Origin: Lathyrus oleraceus
Taxonomy: Eukaryota > Streptophyta > Magnoliopsida > Fabales > Fabaceae
Reading direction: 5' to 3'
Length of the DNA stretch: 64,000 nt
NCBI RefSeq assembly: GCF_024323335.1
Contig: NC_066581.1
Span: forward strand, 296,184,536 to 296,248,535
Under the pieces are notes generated by a model. The model saw only the letters and a list, made by a program, of their open reading frames with translations, did no database searches and had not been told where the DNA came from. A program made the translations under genes and the position numbers. This document shows, one piece after another, positions 22,119 through 34,020 of the stretch (position 1 is the stretch's first letter; each line of letters opens with the position of its first letter).

Positions 22119-23082
22119 TTATTTATTGAGATAGGTAGGATATTGAGCTCTAATGTGTCCAAGGGCTTCACACCCATGACACTGGATTCCTTTACCTTGA
22201 TTTGACCTCTCTTCAGTTCTTGATCTCCTCTGAAAGTCATTAGTATTCATGATGTCAAGAGGGATGTTCTTGACATTGGGTCTTAACTTCCTGTCAATTC
22301 TCTTAAGAACTTTGTTGAATTGTCTTCCTAGAAGCATTATAGCATTGGTCATTCCTTCATCAGTATCCAAGTCACATTGGTTTTGTTCCTCTTCAGTGTT
22401 GGATACAAATGATATGCTTTTGGTTTTCTCTTCAATTCTGTCACTAATACCTAACTCAAAAGTTTGGAGGATCCAATAAGTTGATTTACTCTCATGGATC
22501 TGACGTCTTGAGCTTCCTCAATAGATGTGACCTTCATGTCAAAAAAATTGGGTAGAGACCTTAGAATTTTTCTCACCAGTTTTTCTTCTGACATCCTTTC
22601 TCCCAAAGCACTAGATGAATTAGCTATTTCAAGAATACTCATGTGAAAGTCATGGATATTTTCATTATCTTTTATCTTTAGATTCTCAAATCTGGTGGTG
22701 AAAAGCTGAAGTCTAGACATCTTTACTTTGGATGTCCCTTCATGAGTAGTTTTGAGGATTTCCCAAGCATCTTTAGCTACAGTAAAAGTATTAATCAGCC
22801 TGAATATATTTTTGTCCACACCATTGAATAGGGCATTCAAGGCTTTGGAGTTTCCAAGAGCCAATTCATCTTCTTTCTTGGATGAGTCCTCTTTAGGTTT
22901 CAGTTCAGTAGTTGATTTTCCATCCTTATCATTCACAACAAGATGTTCCCATCCTCTAATGACATCTTTCCATGTCTTATTGTCCATTGATTTTAAGAAA
23001 ACCACAATCATTTCCTTCCAATAGTCATAGTTGGATCCATATAAGATGGGGGTCTGTTGATAAATCCTCATTCCTTGTCCAT
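22119..23082 (-). pseudogene. gag: Copia gag
   Basis: The natural start is the ATG at 23082 (MDKE), followed at once by a TGA and a frame change. The body is open from about 23040 to 22451 with UBN2-type Gag wording (YDYWKEMIVVFLKSMDNKTW, NIFRLINTFTVAKDAWEILK, SKVKMSRLQLFTTRFENL). After another frame change, 22370-22119 carries a zinc knuckle (CHGCEALGHIRAQYP, expected last Cys replaced by Tyr). The + strand copy at 26288-26780 is its homologue. Confidence 0.85.
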
Positions 23083-23137
23083 GGTGCCAGCAAGTATTTT
23101 CCCTGAATCTCACCCAGAGACAGAGCAGGATGACTGC

Positions 23138-23149
23138 TCTAATACCAAT
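23138..23149 (-). other. Primer-binding site, initiator Met tRNA type
   Basis: The minus strand reads TGGTATTAGAGC just after the LTR end, one base off the usual copia TGGTATCAGAGC. It primes minus-strand DNA synthesis. Confidence 0.7.
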
Positions 23150-23960
23150 TGAAATACTGGCAAGCAGATCCCTGATGTCGAACACGATGTCATGACCTCA
23201 GGGTCTACACATTAACACACAATAAACAATAGTAGGATAGATAAAATAGTAAATAACATAAACAGTTGTTAACCCAGTTCGGTGCAACGTCACCTATATC
23301 TGGGGGCTACCAAGCCAGCAAGGAAATCTACTATCACAGAATTAGTTTGAAGTCCTGAATAATCTCATTGTTTATAGACTTCTCTCCTAATCTCTACTTG
23401 TGGACGTTTCTATCTAGGGAAACCCTAGATAAGATACCCCTCTCACTTCCCTTAATCACACGATGGTACACAATAGAAAAGCACAATCCACTCTTGCTTA
23501 AAAGCTTATGAGGGATAGTAAATTACAAGTCAATACACCCAGTCCAATTCAAGTATCAAAGTGATATTGAATGGCTCACATAAAACACACACGCGAAACC
23601 ATAATGATAACACAATTTTGCACTACTTCTATGCTTTCCTAGGTTAAGAACACTTCTATATATAACAGTGATACGCATGGGCTTCGGTCTTTTATATGAA
23701 GCAAATCCAGGATTTTTTCTCAATTTTCTGAAGATACGGTTCTCATTAAATCAAATGTTTCCTAATATGTCTTAACATTGTTCCTTCGTGTACAAGTCAA
23801 GATATGAGTCTTCAATCACATGGAAACACACAATATAATACAATAACTAAATCTTCATAGAACTTGTAGGAAGCACAATTAAGGAGACTAAATCTCACAA
23901 CTAATGCAAGCTAGATTATGCAGAATGTTGAAACAACATGTCAGGATATCTTGTTCAACA
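23150..23960 (-). repeat. 5' LTR of minus-strand copia (811 bp)
   Basis: On the minus strand it runs from TGTTGAACAAGATATCC at 23960 to ...AGTATTTCA at 23150. It is homologous to the plus-strand LTR 25380-26220, including the shared phrase CTTGGTAGCCCCCAGAT. The two form an inverted pair 1.4 kb apart. Confidence 0.85.
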
Positions 23961-25379
23961 TTTGACAAATACTTGTTTTTCTAAAAAGCAACTAATCACC
24001 AAAAGATAAACCTAACAATACTAACCCTTTAACTATTATGCTAACTTGTTCACATTGTACATTAATCATTATATAACTTGTCTAACTTAACCATTTAACT
24101 AACTCATTATTCTTTAACCCTTGAGTGATAGAATCTTCCTTTTGTCAAGCTATTGATAGATGGACTTGGGGTTTGAATAACTTTCAATGTTACAAATCTG
24201 TTGTAAGTTTATCATTGATCATCTTTAATACTTTGCATCAGTGATAAGTTATCCCCTAATGCGCCATATTTTAAATCTTTTGACCTACGAATAGGTAATT
24301 CCCAAGATTTAACTTGTACATACTACTAACCATTGCCATTAATTCACTAACTTTGATTATCACTAACCATTGTTATTGTGACTTTATCATTGTTACTTTG
24401 TTATTTACTTTTATGTCATTACCTTGTAATTTATATTCAAATACTCATTATCACCATCATTATTGTACAAACTTATCATGCATGTTTATTATTGTCATTT
24501 ATCTTATTCTCATCAAACAATTAAAAATAACAAAAACATGATAAAATGATAAGACCAGAAAGATTCATCCCACTTGTAATCAACTTGGACTTAAAGGATC
24601 TCACTTAGGACCTTTCCATATCTTGTGATACTTTGCTTTTGATTTTGGATTTCATTCATAACTTATATACCTGTTGTAAGAATGGCATCATGACACTACT
24701 CTAGGGAGACATGATTATAAGACCATTAACCTTATTAGCTTAGGTTACTTACGCAAGGCTTTCTCTTGGGCTACCTTATAGTGAGACCCTTTAATTTCTT
24801 GTTTGATTACTTTGTCTATCTGTTACATCACGAATTCCATAATCGAATAAACAAACCCTTGATTCAATGTCAAGCGGCATTTTCATAATCAAATTACAAA
24901 TACAATAAGACTATGATTAGTATTGTGCGCCACGAGCCTTAAGTGGTGGAGAATGAGTAATAATTGAGCTTTCCTACCCTTAATCTGATTATTTTGGACA
25001 CAAGACACTTGGCTTGTTTGTCTAGAATTTTCACCTCCGCCCATATACTTTAGTGCAATCTAATCACAAACAATCTTTCCATAAACCCTTCTTCAAGGTA
25101 AAAACAACATAACCCATCAAACTCATTTGTGCGCCTTATGGCATCACTCTGAAAACCCTTTTCTCAAAGGTAAAATCAACCAACACACAAATATTTTTTA
25201 CTCCGAACTACAGAGCTCTGATTCTTCATCACCCCATGAATGATACGTAGGCACAAGGGCCACAATCCTTGGCGAGCACAATAATAAAAACCTAAAACCC
25301 AATTCTTTCAAATTCTTTCTTTTAATTCTTTGTATTTATGATTGGCAGTAATTTTGGTAAAACTAACTTAGCTGCAACA
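23961..25379 (+). repeat. Ogre-type LTR fragment (U5 side)
   Basis: AT-rich, gene-free sequence. Its right part matches in wording the ends of the other Ogre-type LTRs: CCGAACTACAGAGCTCTGATTC, then TACGTAGGCA at 25244, then a GAGCAC...AATAATAA stretch, compared with 41760-41835. It is broken off by the copia LTR at 25380 before the expected LTR end. The left part (23961-24900) is unassigned AT-rich sequence that may belong to the same LTR. Confidence 0.5.
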
Positions 25380-26220
25380 TGTTGAACAAGATGTCATAAC
25401 ATGTGGATTCGACATCTTGTCTGAAACGGGTTTTACTCTTGGTAACGTCTGATTATTTAACTGATTACAGAATATTCTAGGAATATTAAGTAATCCCATG
25501 TGGCGTCTATGAGTGAGGAATCAGAGATTCTAATTGATTTTAAACTTATTTTGTTTTCTAAATATTGAGACATTTTAGGAAACTTTGGATTGGTAACCTA
25601 ACGTTGCGCAGCTGTTTCACTTCGTGTACAAGGCCCAAATCCAGTTTATTTTATGGCTATATATAGAATGTCTCAAACCTAATTGAAGGAAAAAGAAAAT
25701 ACGATATCAATGTGGTGTTAGGTTTTGAGTGAACATATTATTTGTGAGCCTCTCTGATATCATCTTGATATATGAGTAGGACCATGTCAATTGATTGTAA
25801 GAATTGTCAAGCACTACTAAGCTTTTAAGCATTGAGTAATTGTGTGTCTATGAAGTGTGACTTCAGAATTTCTTGTAATTGTTTGAATTGTCACTGTTGT
25901 AATTGAAAGGGAAGTGAGAAGGGTCTAACACCTATGAGTGTCTTAGGTAGAAGTTAAGCACGGGTAGTGATTAGGGTGTAGACTGTAAATTGGAGAGAGT
26001 TTGCAGAAGGTCTACAAACTGATACTATTTAGTGGATTTCCTCCCTGGCTTGGTAGCCCCCAGATGTAGATGTTGTTGTACACTGAACTAGGTTAACAAC
26101 ATTGTGTATTCTATTATTTTATGTTCCCCTATATGTAAGGTAGCTTGTTATTGTGTGTTAATCAGATATTAATGTCTCGGCATCGCTTAGGACATCTTAT
26201 ATCTTCATACCAAAATTTTA
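25380..26220 (+). repeat. Copia 5' LTR
   Basis: It starts TGTTGAACAAGATGTCATAA and ends ...CCAAAATTTTA (terminal CA changed to TA by comparison with the copy at 23150). The primer site TGGTATCAGAG follows at 26223-26233. The five bases before it, CAACA, could be the target duplication, but the other side is missing. Confidence 0.82.
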
Positions 26221-26287
26221 ATTGGTATCAGAGTAGCCATCCTGCTCTGTGTCTGGGTAAGATTCACAGAAGATACTTTCTGGTGCA

Positions 26288-26780
26288 ATGGACAAGGAAG
26301 GAGGATTTATGAACAGACCACCCATTCTTGATGGAACGAACTATGAATACTTGAAAGATTATATGATGGATTTTATCAATCCATGGACAACAAGGCTTGG
26401 AAATCGATGGTTAAGGGATGAGATCCACCGATGACTAGAGATAAAGATGGTAAGATTACTGATGTGCTGAAAGCTGAGAAAGAATGGGATGATGAAGATG
26501 ATAAATTAGCTCAGGGAAACTCTAAAGCATTGAATGCCATGTTCAATGAAGTAGACAAGAACATCTTCAGACTAATAAACAACTATATTATTGCTAAAGA
26601 TGCTTGGGAGATCTTGAAGACTGCCCGTGAAGGAACCTCTAAGGTGAAGATGTCAAGACTTCAACTTCTTACCACCAAGTTTGAGAACTGAAGAATGAAG
26701 GAGGATGGGATCATTCATGACTTTCACGTTAATATCATTGAGATAGCCAATGCCTCAAGTGCCATATCGGAGAAGATGTC
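26288..26780 (+). pseudogene. gag: Copia gag fragment
   Basis: The ATG at 26288 opens MDKEGGFMNRPPILDGTNYE. A frameshift follows near 26380, and the longest open part is 26431-26691 (KALNAMFNEVDKNIFRLINN, AKDAWEILKTAREGTSKVK). It aligns by eye with the minus-strand gag at 22451-23082. A stop at about 26689 and the break at 26785 end it. Confidence 0.82.
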
Positions 26781-26790
26781 ATAAGCTAAG

Positions 26791-27646
26791 TGTTAGACGA
26801 TAGTACTGATCTAAAAGGGGGGTTGAATAGATCATTTTTTAAAATTTAGCGCTTTTTAAAAATGTTTTCAACAGTTGCGAAAGCACCCTAGATTGCAATC
26901 GTCTAAATGATCTGTTAATGGAAAGATCGGATATGCGTGAAACTGAATGGAATTACTATGATAGAGATAATCAACCACTATCTAAATCAATTGATTAACT
27001 ACCACAATCCTTGATATCGTTACCTCTAATAATGCATTAACACAATAAGAGAGCAAGTAAAATATTAATAGACTTGTGTGAGATTAATTTTATCGAACAC
27101 TTGGTGAGCACTCCACACCAAGTCTCAATTTCACTCAACTTGAATGTGCATAATTTTACTCAGTTGCAATCAAAATCATTGCACCAATTTATTGAACAGC
27201 TACTATGCACAACGATCAAGCGAGATTGGTTTTACTATTAATTTCACACAAAGCGTAATTAATGCAGAATTTAAAGAGTTAAGAGAAAGAGAGAATAACA
27301 TCAGATTTGTTTAGGCAGCACCCTACTGTCCTCACTTAGGGTACGTCTACCCTCAATTCTAAATCTAGAATTGAGATATATTTATCATTAAGTTGCAAAG
27401 TTGATACAAGGGAAGAAATGATCACCACCAATCAACCCCTAGTGTTGTTGCAAATCCTATTCGTTTCTCTCCCCTTGATTCAAGTTTAACGAAGTCCTTC
27501 AAGCGCTTCGAGCAAACCTCCGGTTACAGCTACCTTATTGCAAGAACTCCATGTTCTCCAAAACTTCAGCTCGGCTGATTTCGATCACAAGTCGCTTGAA
27601 CCCCAAGCTTTCTTCACAATCCTCCGGTTACTGTTACTTGTTTGAC
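26791..27646 (-). repeat. SIRE-like copia LTR fragment, minus strand
   Basis: On the plus strand it starts TGTTAGACGATAGTACTGATC, the reverse complement of the LTR end at 29042-29063. Its right part (27400-27646) is the reverse complement of 28612-28880 (shared CCTCCGGTTAC, GCTCGGCTGATTTCG). It holds about 480 bp (26920-27400) that the plus copy lacks. It ends at TTTGAC where the plus-strand LTR begins, so it was interrupted by that insertion. Confidence 0.8.
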
Positions 27647-27916
27647 AGTGTGAGGGCAAAGATCCCTTGTCCTTATTTTAATGATGTCAAACCTTTTTAG
27701 TTGCTCATAATGTGTGCTTTGTATGGTGTCATCATATCATAGAATGCATTCATCCTCCAACATGCTCAAAGTATAAGTGAAATGATTCCATGCATATAGG
27801 AGCATTTCATAGATGTCAATAATGCACTTGATCATCATTGGTACCTTAGGTTCATAAGAAAATGGTTTGAATTGACCAAAATATCAAAAACTCATTTTTG
27901 AAAGTTTAAGAATTTT

Positions 27917-28232
27917 GAGTTGACTCATGACTTGGAGTGTAACTCTCGGGTCTAAACAGGTCGAGCCAATGAGTCGACTCATGACTGGGAGCAGTAGAAC
28001 TGTGAGTTGACTCATGACTAGGAGCGTAACTCTCGGGTCTGAACAGGTCGAGTCATGAGTTGACTCAACTCTGGAAAAACCTATTTGAGTTGACTCATCC
28101 CCTGTTTGAGTCGACTCATTAGCTGTTTGAGTCAACTCATTGGTTGTTTCATTTGAACCATATTGCCACGGGTCTGAACAGGTCGAGTCATGAGTCGACT
28201 CAACTATAGAAAAACCCTATTTGAGTCGACTC
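27917..28232 (+). repeat. Cluster of GAGTCGACTC palindromes in LTR
   Basis: Nine copies of GAGT(C/T)(G/A)ACTC start at 27917, 27971, 28004, 28057, 28087, 28108, 28129, 28192 and 28223. Between them a second word, CGGGTCTGAACAGGTCGAG, recurs at about 27947, 28034 and 28171. Four copies are the perfect palindrome. The cluster lies upstream of the TATA box, in U3. Confidence 0.9.
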
Positions 28233-28332
28233 AACTGTGTGAACAGGTCGATTGATCGCTGTTGTCACTCAATTTTCTGCTGTGCATTTTTGCAAAAAAT
28301 AATTGTTATATTTGTTACTTTATCCATGCATC

Positions 28333-28342
28333 ATATAAATAT
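28333..28342 (+). promoter_or_regulatory. TATA box of SIRE-like LTR
   Basis: ATATAAATAT lies about 680 bp into the LTR and 100 bp after the palindrome cluster. The call rests on motif and position only. Confidence 0.45.
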
Positions 28343-29065
28343 TCTAGAGTCTCTTGTTCAACATTCAACAAGAAAAGTGAAAGATATACACCAAAGTGCT
28401 CATCATCTTTATTCTCCATTGCATTTCTCAATAATCACACATAATAATCTTTGTTGAGCATTGTGAATTGTTGTTGTGATAACGTCCAAATAAGATTGGA
28501 TTATCTTAGTTTGGGTTGAGGCTTTGTGTAGGTTTTTCTTGAATAAAGCCATTGGTGTTTTTTCCTCCAAGAATTGAGGATTTTTGCACTAACCTTTGCT
28601 TCGTAGATTCAGCCAAGTGAAAAGTTTGAAGAGTGGAAAGTTCGGTCAAATAAGTAACGGTAACCGGAGGATTGTGAAGAAAGCTTAGGATTCAAGCGAC
28701 TTGCGTTCGAAATCAGCCGAGCTAAATTTTTGGAGAACATGGCGTTCTTGCAATAAGGTAGCGGTAACCGGAGGTTTATTTGAAGTGCTTGAAGGACTTG
28801 GTTCAACTCGAATCAAGGGGAGAGAATAGAATAAGATCTGCAACAACTTTAGGGGTTGATTGGTAGTGATCATTTCTTCTCTTGTATTGACTTTACAATG
28901 TGTTAATAAAAACATCTCATATCCGATATTTCCACTAACGGATTGTTTAGAGGATTAAAATCTAGGGTGCTTCCACAACAGTTGAAAACATTTTTAAAAA
29001 GCGATAAATTTCAAAAAACTGATATATTCAACCCCCCTTCTAGATCGGTACTATCGTCTAACAAG

Positions 29066-29078
29066 TGGTATCACGAAC
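29066..29078 (+). other. Degenerate Met-tRNA primer-binding site
   Basis: TGGTATCACGAAC follows the LTR end by two bases. The first eight bases match the copia primer site and the rest has drifted. Confidence 0.6.
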
Positions 29079-29117
29079 GCCAGTTCATCTAGTGCTTCGC
29101 ATATAACTTTTTAGAAA

Positions 29118-30837
29118 ATGAGTAACGATCCTAAAGGGGCGTACAATAGGGAGCCTATTTTTACCGGTGAAAACTATAGTTATTGGAAAGATTATATGTG
29201 TATCCATATCAACTCTATTGATAGGAAAGTATGGAAAGCCATCCAAGATGGTCCTACGAAAATAACCATGACCAATGTGGATGGTTTTGTTATACCTAAA
29301 CCTGAAGCACAATGGAATGAAAAAGATGAGAAAAAGTATAGCTATGATTAGAAATCTAGAAATATGCTCATTATCGCCTTAGGTGTTTATGAGTATTATA
29401 GGGTTTCCTATTGTACTAGTGATAAAGCTATGTGAGACTCATTGCAAATTACCCATGAGGGAATCAATGATGTCAAACTAGCTAGAATCAACACTTTAAC
29501 TCAAGAATTTGACCTTTTTCATATAGAGGATGGTGAAACCATTGCCGATATGCAAAAGCAATTTTCTCATCTAATTAATCGGTTAAATGCTCTTGGTAAA
29601 ACTACCCCTAATGATGTTGCTACTAATAAAATCTTAAGATGTCTTAATAGGGATTGGCTACCAAAGGTCGCCGCGATTAAGGAAGCCAGTGATATAAGAA
29701 TATTGGACATGACAACATCGTTTGGCAAACTTCAAGAGCATGAGCAAGAGCTCATGAACCTTGAGAAACATGAGAAGAGTCAAAAGAAGGAAAAGAATGA
29801 GAAAGCTAAGGACACCGAAAGCAAGTCTATCACTTTAAAGACTTCAAGATATAAGTCATCCACCAATGATGTGTGTGAGAGTGAATCAAGTAATGATGAT
29901 AAAGATTCGAATGAAGACATGGGGTTGTTCGTAAGGAGGTATAATCGATACCTTAGAAAGAATGAAGTCCAACATTCGGATAAAAATCCTAACAACTATA
30001 GAAGACAATCAAAATTCCCGAATCAAGAGGAAGGTAAGACAACTAAGTCAAAAGGATCATGTTTTAATTGCGGAAAGGCCGGTCATTATAAGCCAGAATG
30101 TCCCTTGCTGAAGAAAGACAAAGGAAAAGACAAACGTCACAACAAATCTAGCAAAGCTAGAAGAGCATACATTGCATGAGAGAGCAATAGTGAGTCCTCA
30201 AGCAATGAAAAATCAAGTGATGAAGAAGAAAAAGAATGTAAGTCATTCTAAATATGATCATGTTGATAAAATGTCTTATTATGATTTGCAAAATGCCTTT
30301 AGTACTCTACATAATGAGGCCAAGGAAGCTTTCAAATGCCTAGCCTCAAATAAATTTTTTTTATGTTATTTAGAAAATAAGATTTCTGATTCCGAAAAGG
30401 AATTAGAAACTCTCAAGAAATGTATGGTATAGGTTACTAAAGGCAAAACTGAAGATGATAAGGGATTTTGGTTTGGATGGTCTGGATGTGAAACCTATCA
30501 TATTTGGCAAAGAGAGGTTAGAACTCTTCAAGCCAAATTAGACAAGGCTTTACAACCTAAAGTTACATTTGATATTGATCAATCACATTTTAGAAGTAAC
30601 ATGAATAATCCTTATCAAAAATACACTTATGTGGTAAAGGATCAAGTTAGCAAAAGCAACTCTCATTCTAACTTAAATTGTCTATATTGTTGCAAAATGG
30701 GACATACTATTGCTAAATGTCAATTTAGGAGATTTCTAGTCCCTAAAGGCATTTTTCAATGGTTTCCCAAATGCAACCAAAGTTTTACTCACACACTAGG
30801 ACCCAATGAAATTTGGGTACCTCTCTCCCTTATTTAA
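29118..30837 (+). pseudogene. gag: SIRE-like copia gag
   Basis: The ATG at 29118 opens MSNDPKGAYNREPIFTGENY. Frame 0 is interrupted by stops at 29349, about 29433 and 30177 (SYD-stop-KSR, AM-stop-DSLQ, YIA-stop-ESN), each where the family has Trp or a similar codon. The Gag domain is followed by a first zinc knuckle, CFNCGKAGHYKPEC, near 30060. A frameshift near 30230 moves to frame +1, with a coiled-coil-like stretch, a stop at 30430 and a second knuckle, CLYCCKMGHTIAKC, near 30678. Two knuckles this far apart fit the long Gag of SIRE-type elements. Confidence 0.85.
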
Positions 30838-30845
30838 ATTTGTAG

Positions 30846-32883
30846 GTGGAATGTCTTGAGGATATGGAGAGAACATGGGTTCTCGATAGTGGATACTCAA
30901 GACACATGACGAGTGACACTTCCTTGTTCTTTGACTTTATGGCTAAGAAGAAAGGGTTTGTAACCTACGGTGATAATAACAAGGGAGCTATACTCGGAAA
31001 AGGTAGTGTAGGTAATCCCTCATCTACTACTATCTCAGACATCCTTTTAGTTAAAGGCCTTAAACATAATCTCATTAGTATTAGCCAATTATGTGACAAA
31101 GGATATAAAAATTCATTTTCAAAAGATTGTTGCATGATTGAACATAATGATAATAAGAATGTTGTGCTTAAGGGTTGGAGGGAAAATAATGTATACATGC
31201 TTAACTTAAATGAAGTATCTTTGGTTAGCGCTAAATGTCTCGTCTCCATGAGTGAAGACTCGTGGCTTTGGCATAGGCGATTAGCGCATGTCAACTTTGA
31301 CTTGCTAAATAAAGTTCTCGCAAAAGATCTAGGAGTTGGTCTTTCCAAAATCAAATTTTCAAAAGACCACTTATGTGATGCGTGCCAAATGGGAAAGCAA
31401 ACAAGGATCTCATTTAAATATAAAAATATTGTTTCCACAATGACACCCCTTGAACTTCTCCATATGGACCTTTTTGTGCCATCTAGAATTAAAAGTCTAG
31501 ATGGAAACTACTATGGTTTTGTTATAGTAGATAACTACTCTATATTTTGTTGGACTATCTTCTTAGAAAGTAAAAGTGACACATTTTCTGCTTTTGAAAA
31601 GTTTGCCAAGATGTCTCAAAACAAATTGAACACTAGCATAGTTACTATTTGAAGTGATCAAAGAGGTGAATTTGAAAACCACCTCTTTGAGGAATTTTGT
31701 GAAACAAACGGCATTGATCATAATTTTTCTGCTCCAAGAACTCCACAACAAAATGGAGTAGTGGAGCGTAAAAACATAATTTTAGAAGATCTTGGAAGGA
31801 CTATGATCAATGAAAACGGCCTTCCTAAATATTTTTGGGCCGATGCCATAAATACGGCTTGTTATGTATTGAATAGGATACTCATTCGTCTTATTCTAAA
31901 CAAACCCCCTTATGAATTGCTAAAGGGAAGGAAGCCTAATGTTTCACATCTTCATATCTTCAGATGTAAATGCTTTGTATTAGACAATGGTAAATAAAAC
32001 CTTGGTAAATTTGACTCAAAAGCCGATGAAGGTATCTTTCTCGGATACTCTCATTCTAATAAAGCATATAGAGTATACAACAAAAGGTTACTTATTGTTG
32101 AAGAATCCGTGCATGTTTCTTTTGATGAATCTTATCCGAAAACTGTCGGAGAAGGTATTATTGTTGATGGTGTAGGTGTTCCTTCGAAAGACATAATAAA
32201 AGATCAAGAAGAAAAGCGTGTTGAACCCCATCCGGAAAAAGCTAAGGAGGAGCCGGATCAAGTTTCCGAAAAGAAAGAGGAGGATCATTTGATTAATAAC
32301 AATGATCTTCCTTTGGAATGGAAATATTCTAAGGATCATCCCATCAATAATATTTTAGGAGATATCTCAAAGGGAGTTACCACATGGTCCAAGATAAGTA
32401 ACTTTTGTTATCATTACGCTTTCGTCTCTCAAAATGAGCCTAAAAACTCCAAAGACGCATTACTCGATGAACATTGGTTTTTAGCGATGCAAGAGGAACT
32501 TAATCAATTCAAAATAAATGAGGCGTGGGATCTTGTTCCCCCTCCGCGAGACCATTGAGTAATCGACACTAAATGGGTGTTTAGGAACAAGTTAGACAAA
32601 AATGGAGTTATAACTCGCAACAAGGCGCGCCTTGTTGCTCAAGGGTATAACCAATAAGAAGGCATCGACTATGAGGAAACTTATGCTCTGGTTGCTCGAC
32701 TCGAGGCTATACGCCTTTTTCTTGCCTATGTTTGTTCTTAAAATTTCAAATTATTTCAAATGGATGTTAAGAGTGCTTTCCAAAATGGTCACATTAATGA
32801 AAAGATCTATGTATCTCAACCTCCCGGTTTTGAAAACTATGAGCATCCTAACTATGTTTATAAGCTTAAACATGCTCTGTACG
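30846..32883 (+). pseudogene. pol: SIRE-like copia protease, integrase and RT start
   Basis: One frame (0) runs from 30846 to 32883 with stops at 31650, 31995, 32556, 32655 and 32739. Protease: WVLDSGYSRHMTSD, with Tyr at the usual Cys of the D-S-G-C-S-R-H motif but the Asp kept. Integrase: zinc domain to CDACQMGKQTRIS, then LLHMDLFVPS, SDQRGEFEN (right after the 31650 stop) and PQQNGVVERKN. RT starts at about 32565 (IDTKWVFRNKLDKNGVI, QMDVKSAFQNGHINEKIYVS) and is cut at KHALY before the YVDD motif. Confidence 0.88.
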
Positions 32884-33150
32884 TGTAAGACTCCAATTTT
32901 GACCCTAAGATCCCTCATGATATTTCATCATATGCATTGGCATTGGGATCACACCTTGGTATCCTCCTTACCCCTCATTTATTGGGTTTGCATTGGGAGA
33001 GATCACCAAGCACATTTTGATTGTATCATGCTTTGTTTTTCATTACTCACTAACCAAAATACCAAAAATATGTCAATGTATAGTTTGTTGGTTTTGTAGG
33101 TAGTGTGCATGCTCAGCTATGCTCTATCAAGCTCACATCTAGGGTTTAAG
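32884..33150 (+). repeat. Ogre-type LTR start, interrupted by a copia element
   Basis: It opens TGTAAGACTCCAATTTTGACC and continues AAGATCCCTCATG, like the LTR at 13707. It shares the later phrase CACCAAGCACATTTTG with the ACCAAGCATGCTTG region of the other copies. It is inserted in copia RT at 32883 (preceding five bases GTACG) and cut by the copia LTR at 33151. Confidence 0.78.
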
Positions 33151-34020
33151 TGTTGGTGTAAGCCCTAGAGGCTAATACTTTTGGTACTTGTATCGAATTA
33201 TTTATTAATAATAAAAGGCTTTTTCTTTATTATGTTTGTCTAATAAAGTCCCTAGAATAGATAGTCTGTTTAATGTATACTTAATCATGAGATCACATTA
33301 AACATAAGGACACTATTGTTAAAGTATACATAGTCGAGCTTTATTGTGAAGTGGGATAACATTAAAGCATTAAGACTATTATGTATATAGACTGATGATC
33401 ACATCTCATGGATCATGGATAAGGAGTTATCAAGTCTTAAACATAGGTATGAATATTAAGAGTAATATTTATACTGGATTAACCCGCTATGAGAATACTA
33501 TATAGAATGTTATGCAAAGTGTCATAAGTTATTCTCATGGTGATAATGGTGTATACCACCCTTCAACCTGAAACCACTATGGACCCTAGATGTAAAGTCG
33601 AGTGCCTTATTGCTGATCAAACATTGTCCGTAACTAGATGACCATAAAGACAGTTGATGGGTACTCCACGAAGCATGCTAAGGGACATAAGTGACCTAGA
33701 TGGAATTTTCCCATCCTGCGTAACAGGATAAATGTCTATGGGCCCAATATTGAACTGGACAAGGATGACACGGTTTATGCCTTGTGTTCAATATAGACAT
33801 AAGGGCAAAAGGGTAGTTATACACATAAGTATTATCACATAAGGATTTGTCAGATCACATGAAACTTTCGTGTCTTGGGTAGCAGTGATGTGTTGCTAGA
33901 TACCGCTCACTGTTTATTATGTTAAATATGTGATTTAATATAATTGTCAATGCCGCGAAAACCTACAGGGTCACACACAAAAGGACGGATTGATGAGAGA
34001 TAAAGTAACTAAGGAATACC

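Larger units (their letters stand above)
18559..23960 (-). mobile_element. Ty1/copia element, minus strand, 3'-truncated
   Basis: The minus-strand order is: 5' LTR (23960-23150), Met-tRNA-type primer site, gag, protease, integrase, RT, RNase H. Integrase before RT is the copia order. The element is cut at 18559 inside RNase H by the Ogre 3' LTR, so the RNase H tail, polypurine tract and 3' LTR are absent. The RT/RNase H wording (SAFLNGYLNEEVYVEQ, ASRPDITF, RKSTSRGCFFLGNN) places it near legume SIRE/Tnt1-type copia; the exact lineage is uncertain. Confidence 0.9.
25380..26785 (+). mobile_element. Copia element fragment: 5' LTR plus partial gag
   Basis: This is the same family as the minus-strand copia at 18559-23960, in opposite orientation. 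The 841-bp LTR is followed by a primer site and about 500 bp of gag, then breaks off before 26791. The rest of the element is absent. Confidence 0.82.
27651..29063 (+). repeat. 5' LTR of SIRE-like copia (1413 bp)
   Basis: It starts TGAGGGCAAAGATCCC and ends CTATCGTCTAACA. The start is supported by the break in the inverted LTR at 27646, and the end by the primer site that follows and by the inverted copy at 26791. It contains a palindrome cluster (27917-28232), a TATA box at 28333 and a C-rich run (CAACCCCCCTTC) near 29028. Confidence 0.82.
27651..32883 (+). mobile_element. SIRE-like Ty1/copia element, 3'-truncated
   Basis: The order is LTR 27651-29063, primer site, gag, protease, integrase and start of RT. 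It breaks off at 32883 in RT (NYVYKLKHALY) where an Ogre-type LTR start (TGTAAGACTCC) follows. It is inserted in an inverted LTR of its own family. All coding parts contain stops, several of them at Trp codons. Confidence 0.88.
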
